Shown: positions 1 to 10,499 of the stretch, one piece after another
Layout of the letters: every line of letters begins with the position of its first letter
How positions within the stretch are numbered: position 1 is the stretch's first letter
Origin: Flavobacterium sp. ov086
GTDB taxonomy: Bacteria; Bacteroidota; Bacteroidia; Flavobacteriales; Flavobacteriaceae
Reading direction: 5' to 3'
NCBI RefSeq assembly: GCF_900187965.1
Contig: NZ_FZNL01000009.1
Span: 120,965-184,964 of the forward strand
Length of the DNA stretch: 64,000 bases
Made by a program: the position numbers and the translations under genes
Notes under the pieces: model-generated
What the model saw: the letters and a program-made list of their open reading frames with translations, nothing else
What the model was told of the DNA's origin: nothing
Database searches by the model: none

Positions 1-1617
1 AAACCAATCGTAAGAAAAGGTGACAGAGTTGTTCTTGGACAAGTATTATCAGAAGGATATGCTACTCAAAATGGTGAATTAGCTTTAGGTAGAAACTTAA
101 AAGTTGCGTTCATGCCATGGAAAGGGTATAACTTTGAGGATGCGATTGTAATTTCTGAAAAAGTAGTTCGTGATGATATTTTTACTTCTATCCACGTTGA
201 TGATTATTCATTAGAGGTTAGAGATACTAAGTTAGGAAATGAAGAGTTAACAAACGATATTCCTAACGTTTCTGAAGAAGCTACTAAAGATTTAGATGAA
301 AACGGTATGATTAGAATTGGAGCAGAGGTTAAACCTGGCGACATTTTGATCGGAAAAATTACACCAAAAGGAGAATCAGATCCTACTCCGGAAGAGAAAT
401 TGCTTCGTGCAATCTTCGGGGATAAAGCAGGTGATGTAAAAGATGCTTCATTAAAAGCGTCTCCATCTTTACACGGTGTAGTTCTTGACAAAAAATTATT
501 TGCAAGAGCCGTAAAAGATAAACGTAAACGTACTCAGGATAAAGATGCTTTAGGCGCTTTAGAAATGGAGTTTGAAACTAAATTTGTTGAATTAAAAGAC
601 AGATTAGTTGAGAAATTATTCTTGATCGTTAACGGAAAAACATCTCAAGGTGTAATGAATGATTTGGGTGAAGAAGTTTTACCAAAGGGTAAAAAATATA
701 CTCAAAAAATGCTTTACGCAGTAGAAGATTTTGCTCACTTAAGCAAAGGTCAATGGGTTGCTGATGATGCTACTAATAAAATGGTTAATGATTTAATTCA
801 TAACTATAAAATTAAGCTGAATGACTTACAGGGGTCTTTAAGAAGAGAAAAATTTACTATTACAGTTGGAGATGAATTACCATCTGGAATCTTGAAATTA
901 GCGAAAATCTATATCGCTAAAAAACGTAAACTGAAAGTAGGGGATAAAATGGCGGGACGTCACGGTAACAAAGGTATTGTTGCAAGAATCGTTCGTCATG
1001 AAGATATGCCTTTCCTTGAAGACGGAACACCGGTTGATATCGTATTGAATCCACTTGGGGTACCTTCACGTATGAACATTGGTCAGATTTATGAGACTGT
1101 TCTTGGATGGGCTGGTCAAAATTTAGGTAGAAAATTTGCTACTCCAATTTTTGATGGTGCTTCTTTAGATCAAATTAATGAATTAACTGATGAAGCTGGA
1201 GTACCACGTTTCGGACATACACATCTTTATGATGGTGGTACTGGAGAGCGTTTCCATCAAGCTGCAACTGTGGGTGTAATTTACATGCTTAAATTAGGAC
1301 ACATGGTTGATGATAAGATGCACGCACGTTCTATCGGACCATACTCGTTGATCACTCAACAGCCACTTGGAGGTAAAGCTCAATTTGGAGGTCAGCGTTT
1401 TGGAGAGATGGAGGTTTGGGCACTTGAGGCTTATGGAGCATCAAGTACACTACGTGAAATCTTAACAGTTAAATCGGATGACGTTATTGGTAGAGCTAAA
1501 ACTTACGAGGCTATCGTTAAGGGAGAGTCTATGCCAGAACCAGGATTACCTGAATCATTCAATGTATTAATGCATGAATTGAAAGGTCTTGGACTTGACA
1601 TTCGTTTAGAAGAATAA
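1..1617 (+). CDS. rpoB: RNA polymerase beta subunit (3' part)
   Basis: The last 538 codons of the RNA polymerase beta subunit; the frame is open from base 1, so the gene begins outside the window. Together with beta' (next gene) it forms the catalytic core that makes all RNA. Visible hallmarks are the active-site segment [14 protein letters not shown] near base 930-970, the PSRMNIGQ motif, and the C-terminal clamp region with [12 protein letters not shown] and the final GLDIRLEE. Family C-termini end the same way, so the 3' end is intact. It is followed by rpoC after an unusually long 265-base spacer. Identification is certain; the missing N-terminal half cannot be judged. Confidence 0.98.
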   Translation, partial: KPIVRKGDRVVLGQVLSEGYATQNGELALGRNLKVAFMPWKGYNFEDAIVISEKVVRDDIFTSIHVDDYSLEVRDTKLGNEELTNDIPNVSEEATKDLDENGMIRIGAEVKPGDILIGKITPKGESDPTPEEKLLRAIFGDKAGDVKDASLKASPSLHGVVLDKKLFARAVKDKRKRTQDKDALGALEMEFETKFVELKDRLVEKLFLIVNGKTSQGVMNDLGEEVLPKGKKYTQKMLYAVEDFAHLSKGQWVADDATNKMVNDLIHNYKIKLNDLQGSLRREKFTITVGDELPSGILKLAKIYIAKKRKLKVGDKMAGRHGNKGIVARIVRHEDMPFLEDGTPVDIVLNPLGVPSRMNIGQIYETVLGWAGQNLGRKFATPIFDGASLDQINELTDEAGVPRFGHTHLYDGGTGERFHQAATVGVIYMLKLGHMVDDKMHARSIGPYSLITQQPLGGKAQFGGQRFGEMEVWALEAYGASSTLREILTVKSDDVIGRAKTYEAIVKGESMPEPGLPESFNVLMHELKGLGLDIRLEE

Positions 1618-1882
1618 TAAGTATTAGGTAGTTGTCAGTCCCGATTTTTGTCGGGGCTGATTACTCATTTATAGAAGTTTTTAGGATTTATACCCGTAAC
1701 CCGTTCCGATTTTTTATATAAACCCTAAGAGTTTTATAATTAGCGCTTCAAAATAATTAAGGTTTGAAGTTTAGAGAAGTAACCCGAGGTAGTAGTTTAC
1801 TGATTTAGTTTCGCTTAAAGCGGAAAAAAATCAGAAATCTAAAATCAATTTTTTAATTGCAGATAAATCAATAGTAAAAACT
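1618..1882 (+). promoter_or_regulatory. rpoB-rpoC spacer with stem-loops
   Basis: A 265-base gap without a gene. Three foldable elements are visible. At 1635-1660 a 10-bp stem (tcagtcccga / tcggggctga, one G-U pair) has a 6-base loop and no U-tract. At 1681-1728 a 12-bp stem (ttaggatttata / tataaaccctaa, one mismatch) has a 24-base loop. At 1800-1834 outer arms ctgattt/aaatcag enclose an inner cgctt/aagcg pair. No TAnnTTTG promoter is evident. The stems could tune processing or attenuation between the two subunits, but this is inference. Confidence 0.4.
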
Positions 1883-4800
1883 ATGATGAATAATAGAAAT
1901 AACAATAAAGATAAGAATCCTATAAAAAGATTTAATAAAATCTCGATAGGATTAGCTTCACCAGAATCTATCTTGAAAGAATCAAGAGGAGAGGTGTTGA
2001 AACCTGAAACAATTAACTACAGAACTCACAAACCAGAGCGTGACGGACTTTTCTGCGAAAGAATCTTTGGACCTGTTAAGGATTTTGAGTGTGCTTGTGG
2101 TAAATATAAAAGAATTCGTTACAAAGGGATCATCTGTGACCGTTGTGGTGTTGAAGTTACAGAGAAAAAAGTACGTCGTGACAGAGTAGGACACATCAAC
2201 CTTGTTGTGCCAATTGCTCACATCTGGTATTTCCGTTCTCTTCCAAACAAAATTGGTTATATCCTTGGTCTTCCATCTAAGAAATTAGATATGATCATTT
2301 ACTATGAAAGATACGTAGTAATTCAAGCTGGTATTGCTAAAAATGCTGATGGAGAATCATTACAAAGATTAGATTTCTTAACTGAAGAAGAATATTTGAA
2401 TATTTTAGATACTCTTCCACAAGAGAACCAATATTTAGATGATATGGATCCTAATAAATTTGTTGCCAAAATGGGAGCAGAATGTATTATGGATTTATTG
2501 GCTCGTATTGATTTAGATGCTTTATCTTATGAATTAAGACACAGCGCTAACAACGAAACTTCTAAACAACGTAAAACTGAAGCTTTAAAAAGATTACAAG
2601 TTGTTGAGTCTTTTCGTGAGTCTAACTTAAACCGTGAAAATCGTCCTGAGTGGATGATCATGAAAGTGGTTCCTGTTATTCCACCAGAATTACGTCCGCT
2701 TGTGCCACTTGATGGAGGTCGTTTTGCAACTTCAGATTTAAATGACTTATACCGTCGTGTAATCATCCGTAACAACCGTTTGAAAAGATTAATGGAGATT
2801 AAAGCTCCAGAAGTTATCTTAAGAAACGAAAAACGTATGTTACAGGAATCTGTAGATTCATTATTTGATAACACTCGTAAAGCTTCTGCTGTTAAAACAG
2901 AATCTAACAGACCATTAAAATCATTATCTGATTCCTTAAAAGGTAAGCAAGGACGTTTCCGTCAAAACTTACTTGGAAAACGTGTGGATTATTCTGCTCG
3001 TTCGGTAATTGTTGTTGGTCCTGAATTAAAATTATTCGAATGTGGATTGCCAAAAGATATGGCATCTGAATTATACAAACCTTTCGTTATCCGTAAATTG
3101 ATTGAAAGAGGTATTGTTAAGACAGTAAAATCTGCTAAGAAAATCATAGACAAAAAAGAGCCTGTAGTTTGGGATATCCTTGAAAATGTAATTAAAGGTC
3201 ACCCAGTATTACTTAACCGTGCTCCTACGTTACACAGACTTGGTATTCAAGCTTTCCAACCAAAATTAATTGAAGGAAAAGCAATCCAATTGCACCCATT
3301 AGTATGTACGGCTTTCAACGCCGATTTTGATGGGGATCAGATGGCAGTTCACTTGCCATTAGGACCAGAGGCTATTTTAGAGGCACAATTATTAATGTTG
3401 GCTTCTCATAACATTCTGAATCCTGCAAACGGTGCTCCAATTACTGTACCTTCTCAGGATATGGTCTTGGGTCTATATTATATGACCAAAGAACGTATCT
3501 CGACACCAGAACATGTAATTTTAGGTCAAGACTTAACTTTCTATTCTGCTGAAGAAGTAAACATTGCATTAAACGAAGGAAGATTAGAATTGAATGCTCG
3601 TGTAAGAATCAGAGCAAAAGATTTTAATGAGGCTGGAGAATTAGTGTTCAAAATTATTCAAACAACTGCGGGACGTGTATTATTTAATGAAGTAGTACCT
3701 GAAGCAGCTGGATATATCAATGATGTATTGACTAAGAAAAACCTTAGAGATATTATCGGACACATTTTAAGTGTGACTGATGTACCTACAACGGCAGCTT
3801 TCTTGGACAATATGAAAGATATGGGGTATAAATTCGCATTTAGAGGAGGTTTATCATTCTCTTTAGGTGATATTAGAATTCCAGAACAAAAAACAAAATT
3901 AATTGCAGATGCCAGAGAGCAAGTTGAAGGTATTTCTGTGAATTATAACATGGGTCTTATTACCAATAACGAACGTTACAACCAAGTTATTGATGTTTGG
4001 ACTTCTGCAAATGCTCAATTAACGGAGTTAGCAATGAAAAATATTAGAGAAGACCAACAAGGTTTCAACTCTGTATATATGATGCTTGACTCTGGGGCGA
4101 GGGGTTCTAAGGAACAGATTCGTCAGTTAACTGGTATGCGTGGATTGATGGCTAAGCCTAAAAAATCTACTGCTGGTGGTGGTGAGATTATTGAAAACCC
4201 GATTCTTTCTAACTTTAAGGAAGGTCTGTCGATCCTTGAGTACTTTATTTCTACTCACGGTGCTCGTAAAGGACTTGCGGATACGGCTCTTAAAACTGCC
4301 GATGCCGGATACTTGACAAGAAGGCTTCATGACGTTTCACAAGATGTTATTGTAAACATCGAAGATTGTGGAACTTTAAGAGGTGTTGAAGTTTCTGCTT
4401 TGAAGAAAAATGAGGAAATCGTTGAATCGTTAGGAGAAAGAATTTTAGGACGTGTTGCATTACAAGATGTTATAAATCCACTTACTAATGAAGTAATGGT
4501 TCAATCAGGTCAACAAATTACTGAGGCAATCATGAGAACTATCGAAGCTTCTCCGATTGAAAGAGTAGAAGTTAGATCTCCATTAACTTGTGAGGCTTTA
4601 AAAGGTATTTGTGCTAAATGTTACGGTAGAAACTTAGCTACTGGTAAGATGACACAAAGAGGTGAAGCTGTAGGAGTTATTGCAGCTCAGTCTATTGGAG
4701 AACCAGGTACACAGTTAACACTTCGTACGTTCCACGTTGGAGGGGTTGCAGGAGGTATTTCTGAAGAATCTAGTATTGTTACAAGATTTAACGGTAGACT

Positions 4801-6193
4801 TGAGATTGAAGATTTAAAAACTGTAAAAGGTGAGGACAGTGAAGGTAATGCGGTTGATATCGTAGTATCACGTTCAACTGAATTAAAATTAGTTGACGAG
4901 AAAACTGGAATCGTTTTAAATACACACAATATTCCTTACGGATCTAGTATCTTCGTTAAGGATGGTGAAGTAGTTACTAAAGGATCTGTGATCTGTAAGT
5001 GGGATCCATATAATGGTGTAATTGTTTCTGAATTTACTGGTAAGATTGCTTACGAAGATTTAGAGCAAGGACAATCGTTCATGGTTGAAATCGATGAGCA
5101 AACAGGATTCCAGGAAAAAGTAATTTCTGAAGCTAGAAATAAAAAATTAATTCCAACTTTATTGGTTTACGGTAAAGAAGGTGAATTGATTCGTTCGTAT
5201 AACTTACCAGTAGGAGCCCACCTTATGGTTGAGAATGGAGAGAAAATTAAAGCAGGTAAAGTATTGGTTAAAATTCCACGTCGTTCTTCTAAAGCAGGAG
5301 ATATCACAGGAGGTTTACCAAGAATTACTGAGTTGCTTGAGGCTCGTAACCCTTCTAACCCAGCGGTTGTTTCTGAAATTGACGGTGTTGTTTCTTTTGG
5401 AAAAATCAAAAGAGGTAACCGTGAAATTGTTATCGAATCTAAATTTGGTGAGATTAAAAAGTATTTAGTTAAACTTTCTAGCCAAATCTTAGTACAAGAA
5501 AATGACTTCGTAAGAGCAGGAGTACCATTGTCTGACGGTGCAATTACACCAGATGATATTTTAAGAATTCAAGGACCAGCTGCTGTTCAACAGTACTTAG
5601 TAAATGAAATTCAAGAGGTATACCGTTTACAAGGGGTAAAAATTAATGACAAGCACTTTGAGGTAGTTATTCGTCAAATGATGCGTAAAGTAAGAGTTCA
5701 AGATCCAGGAGATACATTATTCCTAGAAGATCAATTGATTCACACTAAAGATTTTATCGTTCAAAATGATAAATTATATGGTATGAAAGTAGTTGAAGAC
5801 GCTGGAGATTCTGCTGTATTGAAACCGGGTCAGATTATTTCTCCTCGTGATTTACGTGATGAAAACTCATTGTTGAAACGAAATGATAAGAATCTTGTTG
5901 TAGCAAGAGACGTAATTACTGCAACTGCTACGCCAGTTCTACAAGGTATTACAAGAGCTTCGCTACAAACTAAATCATTCATCTCTGCTGCTTCTTTCCA
6001 AGAAACAACAAAAGTACTTAACGAAGCTGCTGTAGCTGGTAAAGTAGATGATTTAGAAGGATTAAAAGAAAATGTAATTGTTGGACACAGAATTCCTGCA
6101 GGAACTGGTATGAGAGAATACGATAATACTATCGTAGGATCTAAAGACGATTACAATGAAATGATGGCTAATAAAGAAGAATATATTTATTAA
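1883..6193 (+). CDS. rpoC: RNA polymerase beta' subunit
   Basis: 1436-aa catalytic beta' subunit of RNA polymerase. The N-terminal zinc-binding cysteines are present (ECACGKYK and CDRCGVEV). The magnesium-binding NADFDGDQ is at residues 479-486, supplying the three catalytic aspartates 481, 483 and 485. The second cysteine cluster ([13 protein letters not shown]) and the trigger-loop/bridge region ([20 protein letters not shown]) are also intact. Length is normal for Bacteroidota. The start is the first of two adjacent ATGs; the second would also serve. The DUF3467 gene follows after 11 bases, so the two are probably cotranscribed with rpoB. Confidence 0.98.
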   Translation: MMNNRNNNKDKNPIKRFNKISIGLASPESILKESRGEVLKPETINYRTHKPERDGLFCERIFGPVKDFECACGKYKRIRYKGIICDRCGVEVTEKKVRRDRVGHINLVVPIAHIWYFRSLPNKIGYILGLPSKKLDMIIYYERYVVIQAGIAKNADGESLQRLDFLTEEEYLNILDTLPQENQYLDDMDPNKFVAKMGAECIMDLLARIDLDALSYELRHSANNETSKQRKTEALKRLQVVESFRESNLNRENRPEWMIMKVVPVIPPELRPLVPLDGGRFATSDLNDLYRRVIIRNNRLKRLMEIKAPEVILRNEKRMLQESVDSLFDNTRKASAVKTESNRPLKSLSDSLKGKQGRFRQNLLGKRVDYSARSVIVVGPELKLFECGLPKDMASELYKPFVIRKLIERGIVKTVKSAKKIIDKKEPVVWDILENVIKGHPVLLNRAPTLHRLGIQAFQPKLIEGKAIQLHPLVCTAFNADFDGDQMAVHLPLGPEAILEAQLLMLASHNILNPANGAPITVPSQDMVLGLYYMTKERISTPEHVILGQDLTFYSAEEVNIALNEGRLELNARVRIRAKDFNEAGELVFKIIQTTAGRVLFNEVVPEAAGYINDVLTKKNLRDIIGHILSVTDVPTTAAFLDNMKDMGYKFAFRGGLSFSLGDIRIPEQKTKLIADAREQVEGISVNYNMGLITNNERYNQVIDVWTSANAQLTELAMKNIREDQQGFNSVYMMLDSGARGSKEQIRQLTGMRGLMAKPKKSTAGGGEIIENPILSNFKEGLSILEYFISTHGARKGLADTALKTADAGYLTRRLHDVSQDVIVNIEDCGTLRGVEVSALKKNEEIVESLGERILGRVALQDVINPLTNEVMVQSGQQITEAIMRTIEASPIERVEVRSPLTCEALKGICAKCYGRNLATGKMTQRGEAVGVIAAQSIGEPGTQLTLRTFHVGGVAGGISEESSIVTRFNGRLEIEDLKTVKGEDSEGNAVDIVVSRSTELKLVDEKTGIVLNTHNIPYGSSIFVKDGEVVTKGSVICKWDPYNGVIVSEFTGKIAYEDLEQGQSFMVEIDEQTGFQEKVISEARNKKLIPTLLVYGKEGELIRSYNLPVGAHLMVENGEKIKAGKVLVKIPRRSSKAGDITGGLPRITELLEARNPSNPAVVSEIDGVVSFGKIKRGNREIVIESKFGEIKKYLVKLSSQILVQENDFVRAGVPLSDGAITPDDILRIQGPAAVQQYLVNEIQEVYRLQGVKINDKHFEVVIRQMMRKVRVQDPGDTLFLEDQLIHTKDFIVQNDKLYGMKVVEDAGDSAVLKPGQIISPRDLRDENSLLKRNDKNLVVARDVITATATPVLQGITRASLQTKSFISAASFQETTKVLNEAAVAGKVDDLEGLKENVIVGHRIPAGTGMREYDNTIVGSKDDYNEMMANKEEYIY

Positions 6194-6204
6194 TTAGGGA
6201 AACT

Positions 6205-6516
6205 ATGAGTAATCCGAAACAACAACAAGAGCAGATTAATATTGAGTTAGACGAAACTATTGCAGAAGGAATTTATTCTAATCTTGCAATTATCAATCAC
6301 TCATCATCAGAATTTGTTTTAGATTTTGTGAGCATTATGCCCGGTATTCCTAAAGCCAAGGTAAAGTCAAGAATTGTCTTGACACCACAACATGCTAAAA
6401 GATTATTGAAAGCAATTGGTGAAAATATTCATCGCTTTGAAGCCGCTCATGGCGAAATCAAAGAGACAGAACAAGCACCAATACCGCTTAATTTTGGTCC
6501 GGCAGGACAAGCATAA
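6205..6516 (+). CDS. DUF3467 domain protein
   Basis: 103-aa soluble protein of the DUF3467 family, a small conserved protein of unknown function that in Bacteroidota sits directly behind rpoC. Recognisable family features are INIELDETIAEGIYSNLA at the N-terminus, SSSEFVLDFVSIMPG and the central VKSRIVLTPQHAKRLLKAI. There is no signal peptide or membrane segment. It starts 11 bases after the rpoC stop and is followed 6 bases later by a strong terminator, so it is the last gene of the rpoBC transcript. That position hints at a link to transcription, but no activity is established. Confidence 0.9.
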   Translation: MSNPKQQQEQINIELDETIAEGIYSNLAIINHSSSEFVLDFVSIMPGIPKAKVKSRIVLTPQHAKRLLKAIGENIHRFEAAHGEIKETEQAPIPLNFGPAGQA

Positions 6517-6522
6517 ATTAAT

Positions 6523-6550
6523 AAAAGCCCCAGTAATGGGGCTTTTTTTT
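6523..6550 (+). terminator. Terminator of rpoBC-DUF3467
   Basis: Stem aaaagcccc / ggggctttt with a 6-base loop, followed by a run of T to 6550. It starts 6 bases after the DUF3467 stop. Canonical intrinsic terminator for the plus strand. Confidence 0.95.
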
Positions 6551-6711
6551 GCGTGATAGTTAAAATTAGATGTAGTTTACCCGATTTAATTCTACTTTCG
6601 TCGACTAAATTTCTTTATGTTGTCGTATTGGTTTAATTTAGATATTCTTAATAAAAGAAATTAATTTTTGGAATATAATGACTTAGTATAAGGTTGGTTT
6701 AATTCAAATTA

Positions 6712-6745
6712 AAAAAAAGCGCTAATGTAAATTAGCGCTTTTTTT
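6712..6745 (-). terminator. Terminator of prfC (symmetrical)
   Basis: Perfect 15-bp stem with a 4-base loop (gtaa): seven A, then gcgctaat, and the matching attagcgc then seven T. It lies 21 bases beyond the prfC stop on the minus strand. The symmetry would also stop any plus-strand read-through from rpoC. Confidence 0.93.
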
Positions 6746-6766
6746 ATGGTATTTATAAAATGAAAT

Positions 6767-8359
6767 TTAATCAAATTCAGAAGTGAAAAATAATTTTACA
6801 CTTGGATATTTGTTTTGTGTCATTTGAATTGTGAAATCAGAATCGGCTAGAAATACCAATTGACCGTATTTATCATGAGCAAGGAATTTCTGTTTGATAC
6901 GTTTAAATTCTTTAAATTCATCATTCTTAGCATCATCAGGTTTTACCCAGCAAGCTTTATGAACAGGGAAATTCTCGTAAGTACATTTTGCACCATATTC
7001 ATGCTCTAAACGATATTGAATAACTTCGTATTGAAGTGCTCCAACAGTTCCAATTACTTTACGGTTGTTCATTTCTAAGGTAAACAACTGTGCAACACCT
7101 TCATCCATTAATTGATCTACACCTTTATCCAATTGCTTGGCTTTCATAGGATCAGCATTATTAATGTATCTAAAGTGCTCAGGAGAGAAACTCGGAATTC
7201 CTTTGAAACTCATTATTTCACCTTCTGTTAAGGTATCTCCAATTTTAAAATTTCCTGTATCATGTAAACCAACAATATCACCAGGATATGAAATGTCTAC
7301 AATTTCTTTTTTCTCAGCAAAGAAAGCATTCGGGCTAGAAAACTTTAGATTTTTCTTCTGACGTACGTGGTAGTAAGGTTTGTTTCTTTCAAAAGTTCCG
7401 GAAACAATTTTTATAAATGCTAAACGATCACGGTGTTTTGGGTCCATGTTGGCATGGATTTTAAAAACAAAACCGGTCATTTTCTCTTCTTTAGGATCAA
7501 CTAAACGAGTTTCAGAATCTTTTGGTCTTGGAGATGGAGCAATCGAAACGAAACAATCCAACAATTCACGAACTCCAAAATTGTTCAAAGCCGAACCAAA
7601 AAATACTGGTTGAATTTTTCCATCTAAATAATCCTGACGCTCAAATTTTGGATAAACTTCATCAATTAATTCTAATTCTTCACGAAGTTTTTCAGCTGCT
7701 TTTTGACCTACAATTTTATCTAATTCAGGGTTGTTTTGAACATCAGAGAAAGCGATCGTTTCTTCGATATTTTTACGGCTGTCACCACTAAAAAGGTTGA
7801 TGTTTTGTTCCCAAAGATTGTAAATTCCCTGAAAATCGTAACCCATACCAATTGGGAAACTTAAAGGTGTAACTTTTAATCCAAGTTTTTGTTCCACTTC
7901 ATCCATTAAGTCAAAAGCATCTTTTCCTTCACGGTCTAATTTATTGATGAAAACAATCATCGGGATGTTTCTCATTCTACAAACTGCAACTAATTTTTCA
8001 GTTTGTTCCTCAACCCCTTTTGCAACGTCAATTACAACAATAACGCTGTCAACAGCAGTTAAAGTTCTAAAAGTATCTTCGGCAAAATCCTTGTGTCCCG
8101 GAGTATCAAGAATGTTGATTTTTTTGTCTTTATAATTAAAAGCAAGTACAGAGGTTGAAACCGAAATACCTCTTTGGCGTTCGATTTCCATGAAATCACT
8201 CGTTGCTCCTTTTTTAATTTTATTGTTTTTTACAGCACCTGCTTCCTGAATAGCTCCTCCAAACAGCAATAATTTTTCAGTTAAAGTTGTTTTACCGGCA
8301 TCGGGATGCGATATAATTCCAAATGTTCTTCTGCGTTGTATTTCTTTTAAAAAGCTCAT
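6767..8359 (-). CDS. prfC: Peptide chain release factor 3
   Basis: 530-aa GTPase RF3, which recycles release factors RF1/RF2 from the ribosome after stop-codon hydrolysis. GTPase motifs are complete: G1 SHPDAGKTT near residue 17, switch region RQRGISVSTSV, G3 DTPGHKDF and G4 INKLDRE. The C-terminal RF3-specific part (VGALQYEVIQYRL) is intact. Length equals the family norm (about 530). It is a single-gene unit with its own -7 element 19 bases upstream of the start and its own terminator. Closely related EF-G/TypA GTPases lack the RF3-type C-terminus, so the assignment is firm. Confidence 0.97.
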   Translation of the reverse strand: MSFLKEIQRRRTFGIISHPDAGKTTLTEKLLLFGGAIQEAGAVKNNKIKKGATSDFMEIERQRGISVSTSVLAFNYKDKKINILDTPGHKDFAEDTFRTLTAVDSVIVVIDVAKGVEEQTEKLVAVCRMRNIPMIVFINKLDREGKDAFDLMDEVEQKLGLKVTPLSFPIGMGYDFQGIYNLWEQNINLFSGDSRKNIEETIAFSDVQNNPELDKIVGQKAAEKLREELELIDEVYPKFERQDYLDGKIQPVFFGSALNNFGVRELLDCFVSIAPSPRPKDSETRLVDPKEEKMTGFVFKIHANMDPKHRDRLAFIKIVSGTFERNKPYYHVRQKKNLKFSSPNAFFAEKKEIVDISYPGDIVGLHDTGNFKIGDTLTEGEIMSFKGIPSFSPEHFRYINNADPMKAKQLDKGVDQLMDEGVAQLFTLEMNNRKVIGTVGALQYEVIQYRLEHEYGAKCTYENFPVHKACWVKPDDAKNDEFKEFKRIKQKFLAHDKYGQLVFLADSDFTIQMTQNKYPSVKLFFTSEFD

Positions 8360-8378
8360 ATTTCGTATAAATAGGTTG

Positions 8379-8386
8379 CAAAAGTA
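8379..8386 (-). promoter_or_regulatory. -7 promoter element of prfC
   Basis: Read on the minus strand this is TACTTTTG followed by CAACC, a match to the Bacteroidota -7 consensus TAnnTTTG. It lies 20 bases upstream of the prfC ATG. No clear TTG is present at the -33 position. Confidence 0.55.
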
Positions 8387-8463
8387 CTATTAATTACGGC
8401 TTAATAAAAATATTCACTTCCTAAATTAGGAACTCTTTCATTTTATTAAAGATAATATACAAG

Positions 8464-8499
8464 CAAAAAAATAAGGCTGCTTTTTGGGAGCAGCCTTAT
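8464..8499 (-). terminator. Terminator of the amylase gene
   Basis: Stem ataaggctgc / gcagccttat (8471-8480 with 8490-8499). The A-run at 8464-8470 reads as a T-run on the minus strand. It lies just beyond the amylase stop. Confidence 0.9.
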
Positions 8500-8517
8500 A
8501 AAAGTCTAAATTTAAAA

Positions 8518-9960
8518 TTACTGATTAATAGACCAAACTGAATATCCTTTTGGAGGACATTGTATTTTTACCCATTTGTCTGCCTGAGTTGTAGGATACC
8601 AAGTCGAATTTCCTGTGAAATCCTTAATTTGAGTATTTGCCCAATTAGTCTGAATCCATCTTTCTTGCCAGGAATCTGAGTTATTGATATATACAACCAA
8701 TCCAGGGTTTCCGTTGTAACCATTTCTTCTGGCAACATATTCATCATTATCTGAATATAAAATCGAAGTTGTTCCGGTTGCTTTGTTATTATGAATCCAA
8801 ATCAGGTTGTTTAATTTGTTTTTGTCTAACCACTCCTCATAATCTCTGTAGAAAATTGTTGGATATCCTTCATGTGTTAATATATAAGAATACGCTAATA
8901 ATTTATTCGAAATTTCATCTGTATCGTGATTAGTCACAAACGTAACAGCTTTGTATGGATTTCTTTTCCACATCATGTCGTCGTTTAATAATGCAAGATT
9001 ATTTCCGTCAAATGCATCATTCATTTTGTAATAACAAGCAAAATCAAATACAGAACTATTAGCATTATTAGCCCACCATTCAAGAGTATTTACGTTTGCA
9101 TCCCAATATTCTCCAACTGAAAATCCACCAACATTAGCATTCCAATCGTGTACAACCCATGGAGCAAAACCTTTTACGTAATCAAATCTCCAGCCATCAA
9201 ATTTCATGGTGTTTTTGTAGTATTTACCAACTCCGTCAGTTCTAAGCCACAACCAATTTTGAACATTTGGTGCAGCATGGCATAAATCCGGAAAACCACC
9301 AAAAGCACCTTCGTCATTATTACCATAGCTGTTTTTGTAAAAGTCATTGTAAGTACGTGGGAATTTTCCGGAAGCTATTCCGGTAAAATTAGTCCAGGTA
9401 TTTGTTCCAGTAAACGGATTAGCTTCAGATTGCCCTCCACTATTGTGATTAATTACGATATCAGCATACACTTTAAGGTTTTCAGTATGAGCATTTGTGA
9501 TTAAGCTTACAAGCTCAGTTTTAGATCCGAATCTGGTTTCAGTAGAGCCATTTTGGTTGTAATCTCCAAAATCAAAATAATCTGTAGGATCGTATCCCAT
9601 AGAGAAAGCTCCGTTTTGAGCTTTTGAAGCAGGTGGTAACCAAATAGATCCAATTCCTGCATTACCCCAAGCAGCTACTTTGCCGCTTACAGTATTCCAC
9701 CAGGTTCCACCAGCAGGAACATCCCAATAAAAGGCCTGCATCATGACTCCGCCACCAGGGTTATCTACATATTTTCCTGTTGAAGATGAGCTGGAAGATC
9801 CTGTACTGAAGGGTTTTCCGTCATGATGAGTAACATTAATGATTTCAAATTTCTGACTTTCAGCTTTTGAATCGACTTCGTTTGTTTCATTTTGCGAGCA
9901 AGAACAGAAGAGTGCTGTAATTGCTGCAAGAAAATAAATCTTTGCATTAGGTTTTTTCAT
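8518..9960 (-). CDS. GH13 alpha-amylase, exported lipoprotein
   Basis: 480-aa glycoside hydrolase family 13 enzyme that cleaves internal alpha-1,4 bonds of starch or glycogen. All four GH13 regions are visible: DIVINHN, GWRFDYVKG with the nucleophile Asp, GEYWD with the acid/base Glu, and FVTNHDTDE. The N-terminal MMQAFYWD and SMGYDPTDYFDFGDY resemble the GH13_7 type found in Pyrococcus and plants. The signal peptide ends in LFCSCSQNETNE. Cys19 or Cys21 can be lipidated, and the acidic stretch after it resembles a surface-export signal, so the enzyme is probably anchored on the outer membrane. No SusC/SusD genes are next to it. A perfect palindrome 159 bases upstream may be its operator. Confidence 0.93.
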   Translation of the reverse strand: MKKPNAKIYFLAAITALFCSCSQNETNEVDSKAESQKFEIINVTHHDGKPFSTGSSSSSSTGKYVDNPGGGVMMQAFYWDVPAGGTWWNTVSGKVAAWGNAGIGSIWLPPASKAQNGAFSMGYDPTDYFDFGDYNQNGSTETRFGSKTELVSLITNAHTENLKVYADIVINHNSGGQSEANPFTGTNTWTNFTGIASGKFPRTYNDFYKNSYGNNDEGAFGGFPDLCHAAPNVQNWLWLRTDGVGKYYKNTMKFDGWRFDYVKGFAPWVVHDWNANVGGFSVGEYWDANVNTLEWWANNANSSVFDFACYYKMNDAFDGNNLALLNDDMMWKRNPYKAVTFVTNHDTDEISNKLLAYSYILTHEGYPTIFYRDYEEWLDKNKLNNLIWIHNNKATGTTSILYSDNDEYVARRNGYNGNPGLVVYINNSDSWQERWIQTNWANTQIKDFTGNSTWYPTTQADKWVKIQCPPKGYSVWSINQ

Positions 9961-10118
9961 AATCGAGATTTGGTTAAAGTTAGATTGATAAAGTCGTAAT
10001 TATATATTTATATGGGCTTAAAATAAAACTATTCGTAATTTTAGCCTTTATAAATTGTAAATTACGCATCTAAAGTATGTGTTTTTTGGTTCGGTCAGTT
10101 TTTACAAGAAAATAGTTA

Positions 10119-10136
10119 TACAACGAAAACGTTGTA
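10119..10136. promoter_or_regulatory. Palindromic operator candidate
   Basis: Perfect 7-bp inverted repeat TACAACG-aaaa-CGTTGTA. Size and the central CG-containing half-sites resemble sites bound by LacI-family sugar regulators, which control starch use in several Flavobacteriia. It lies 159 bases upstream of the amylase start codon. No LacI gene is in the window, so the regulator is unknown. Confidence 0.45.
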
Positions 10137-10331
10137 GTGTTGAAAACTTTTTTTATTGAATTGTAAATTAAGTGTTTGGAGTTTGTGATGATTTATATAA
10201 ATGCGAGTTTTTGGAGGATATTAAAGCAATGATTTTGTGTTTTTTTAAAGATTAATCTCGTATAACCAGCCTTTCAATTATGAAATTTGAGTGCACTCCA
10301 TATAATTTTTTGTTAATAGTATAGCTGATAG

Positions 10332-10361
10332 TTGTATTATGTAATTGAATTGTTATTTTTG
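10332..10361 (+). promoter_or_regulatory. Promoter of the PpiC-type isomerase gene
   Basis: TTG at 10332-10334, a 19-base spacer and TATTTTTG at 10354-10361. Both boxes and the spacing fit the Bacteroidota housekeeping promoter (TTG-N17-23-TAnnTTTG). Transcription would begin near 10368, leaving a leader of about 130 bases. Confidence 0.7.
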
Positions 10362-10499
10362 TTCGGCATAAGTTAAAAGAACTAGATCTTAAATATTTAG
10401 TGTTTTTAGAGTCATTTCTGAAAATATAGGTTAAGGTGATTTTAGTTTAAAACGAAATTCTAAAAACAAGATCTTTACATTCAAATTAAATTTAAAATA

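Larger units (their letters stand above)
9961..10499. other. Divergent spacer, amylase / PpiC gene
   Basis: 539 bases without a gene between divergent starts. It holds a palindrome at 10119-10136 nearer the amylase and a good plus-strand promoter at 10332-10361 nearer the isomerase gene. The stretch between them is AT-rich with nothing else recognised. The amylase side shows only a near match to a -7 element (plus-strand taaagtta near 9974). Confidence 0.6.

Noticed and set aside
5229..5468. 79-codon plus-strand frame inside rpoC, and similar frames on both strands of long genes
   Set aside because: Shadows of conserved genes in other frames, with no independent support.
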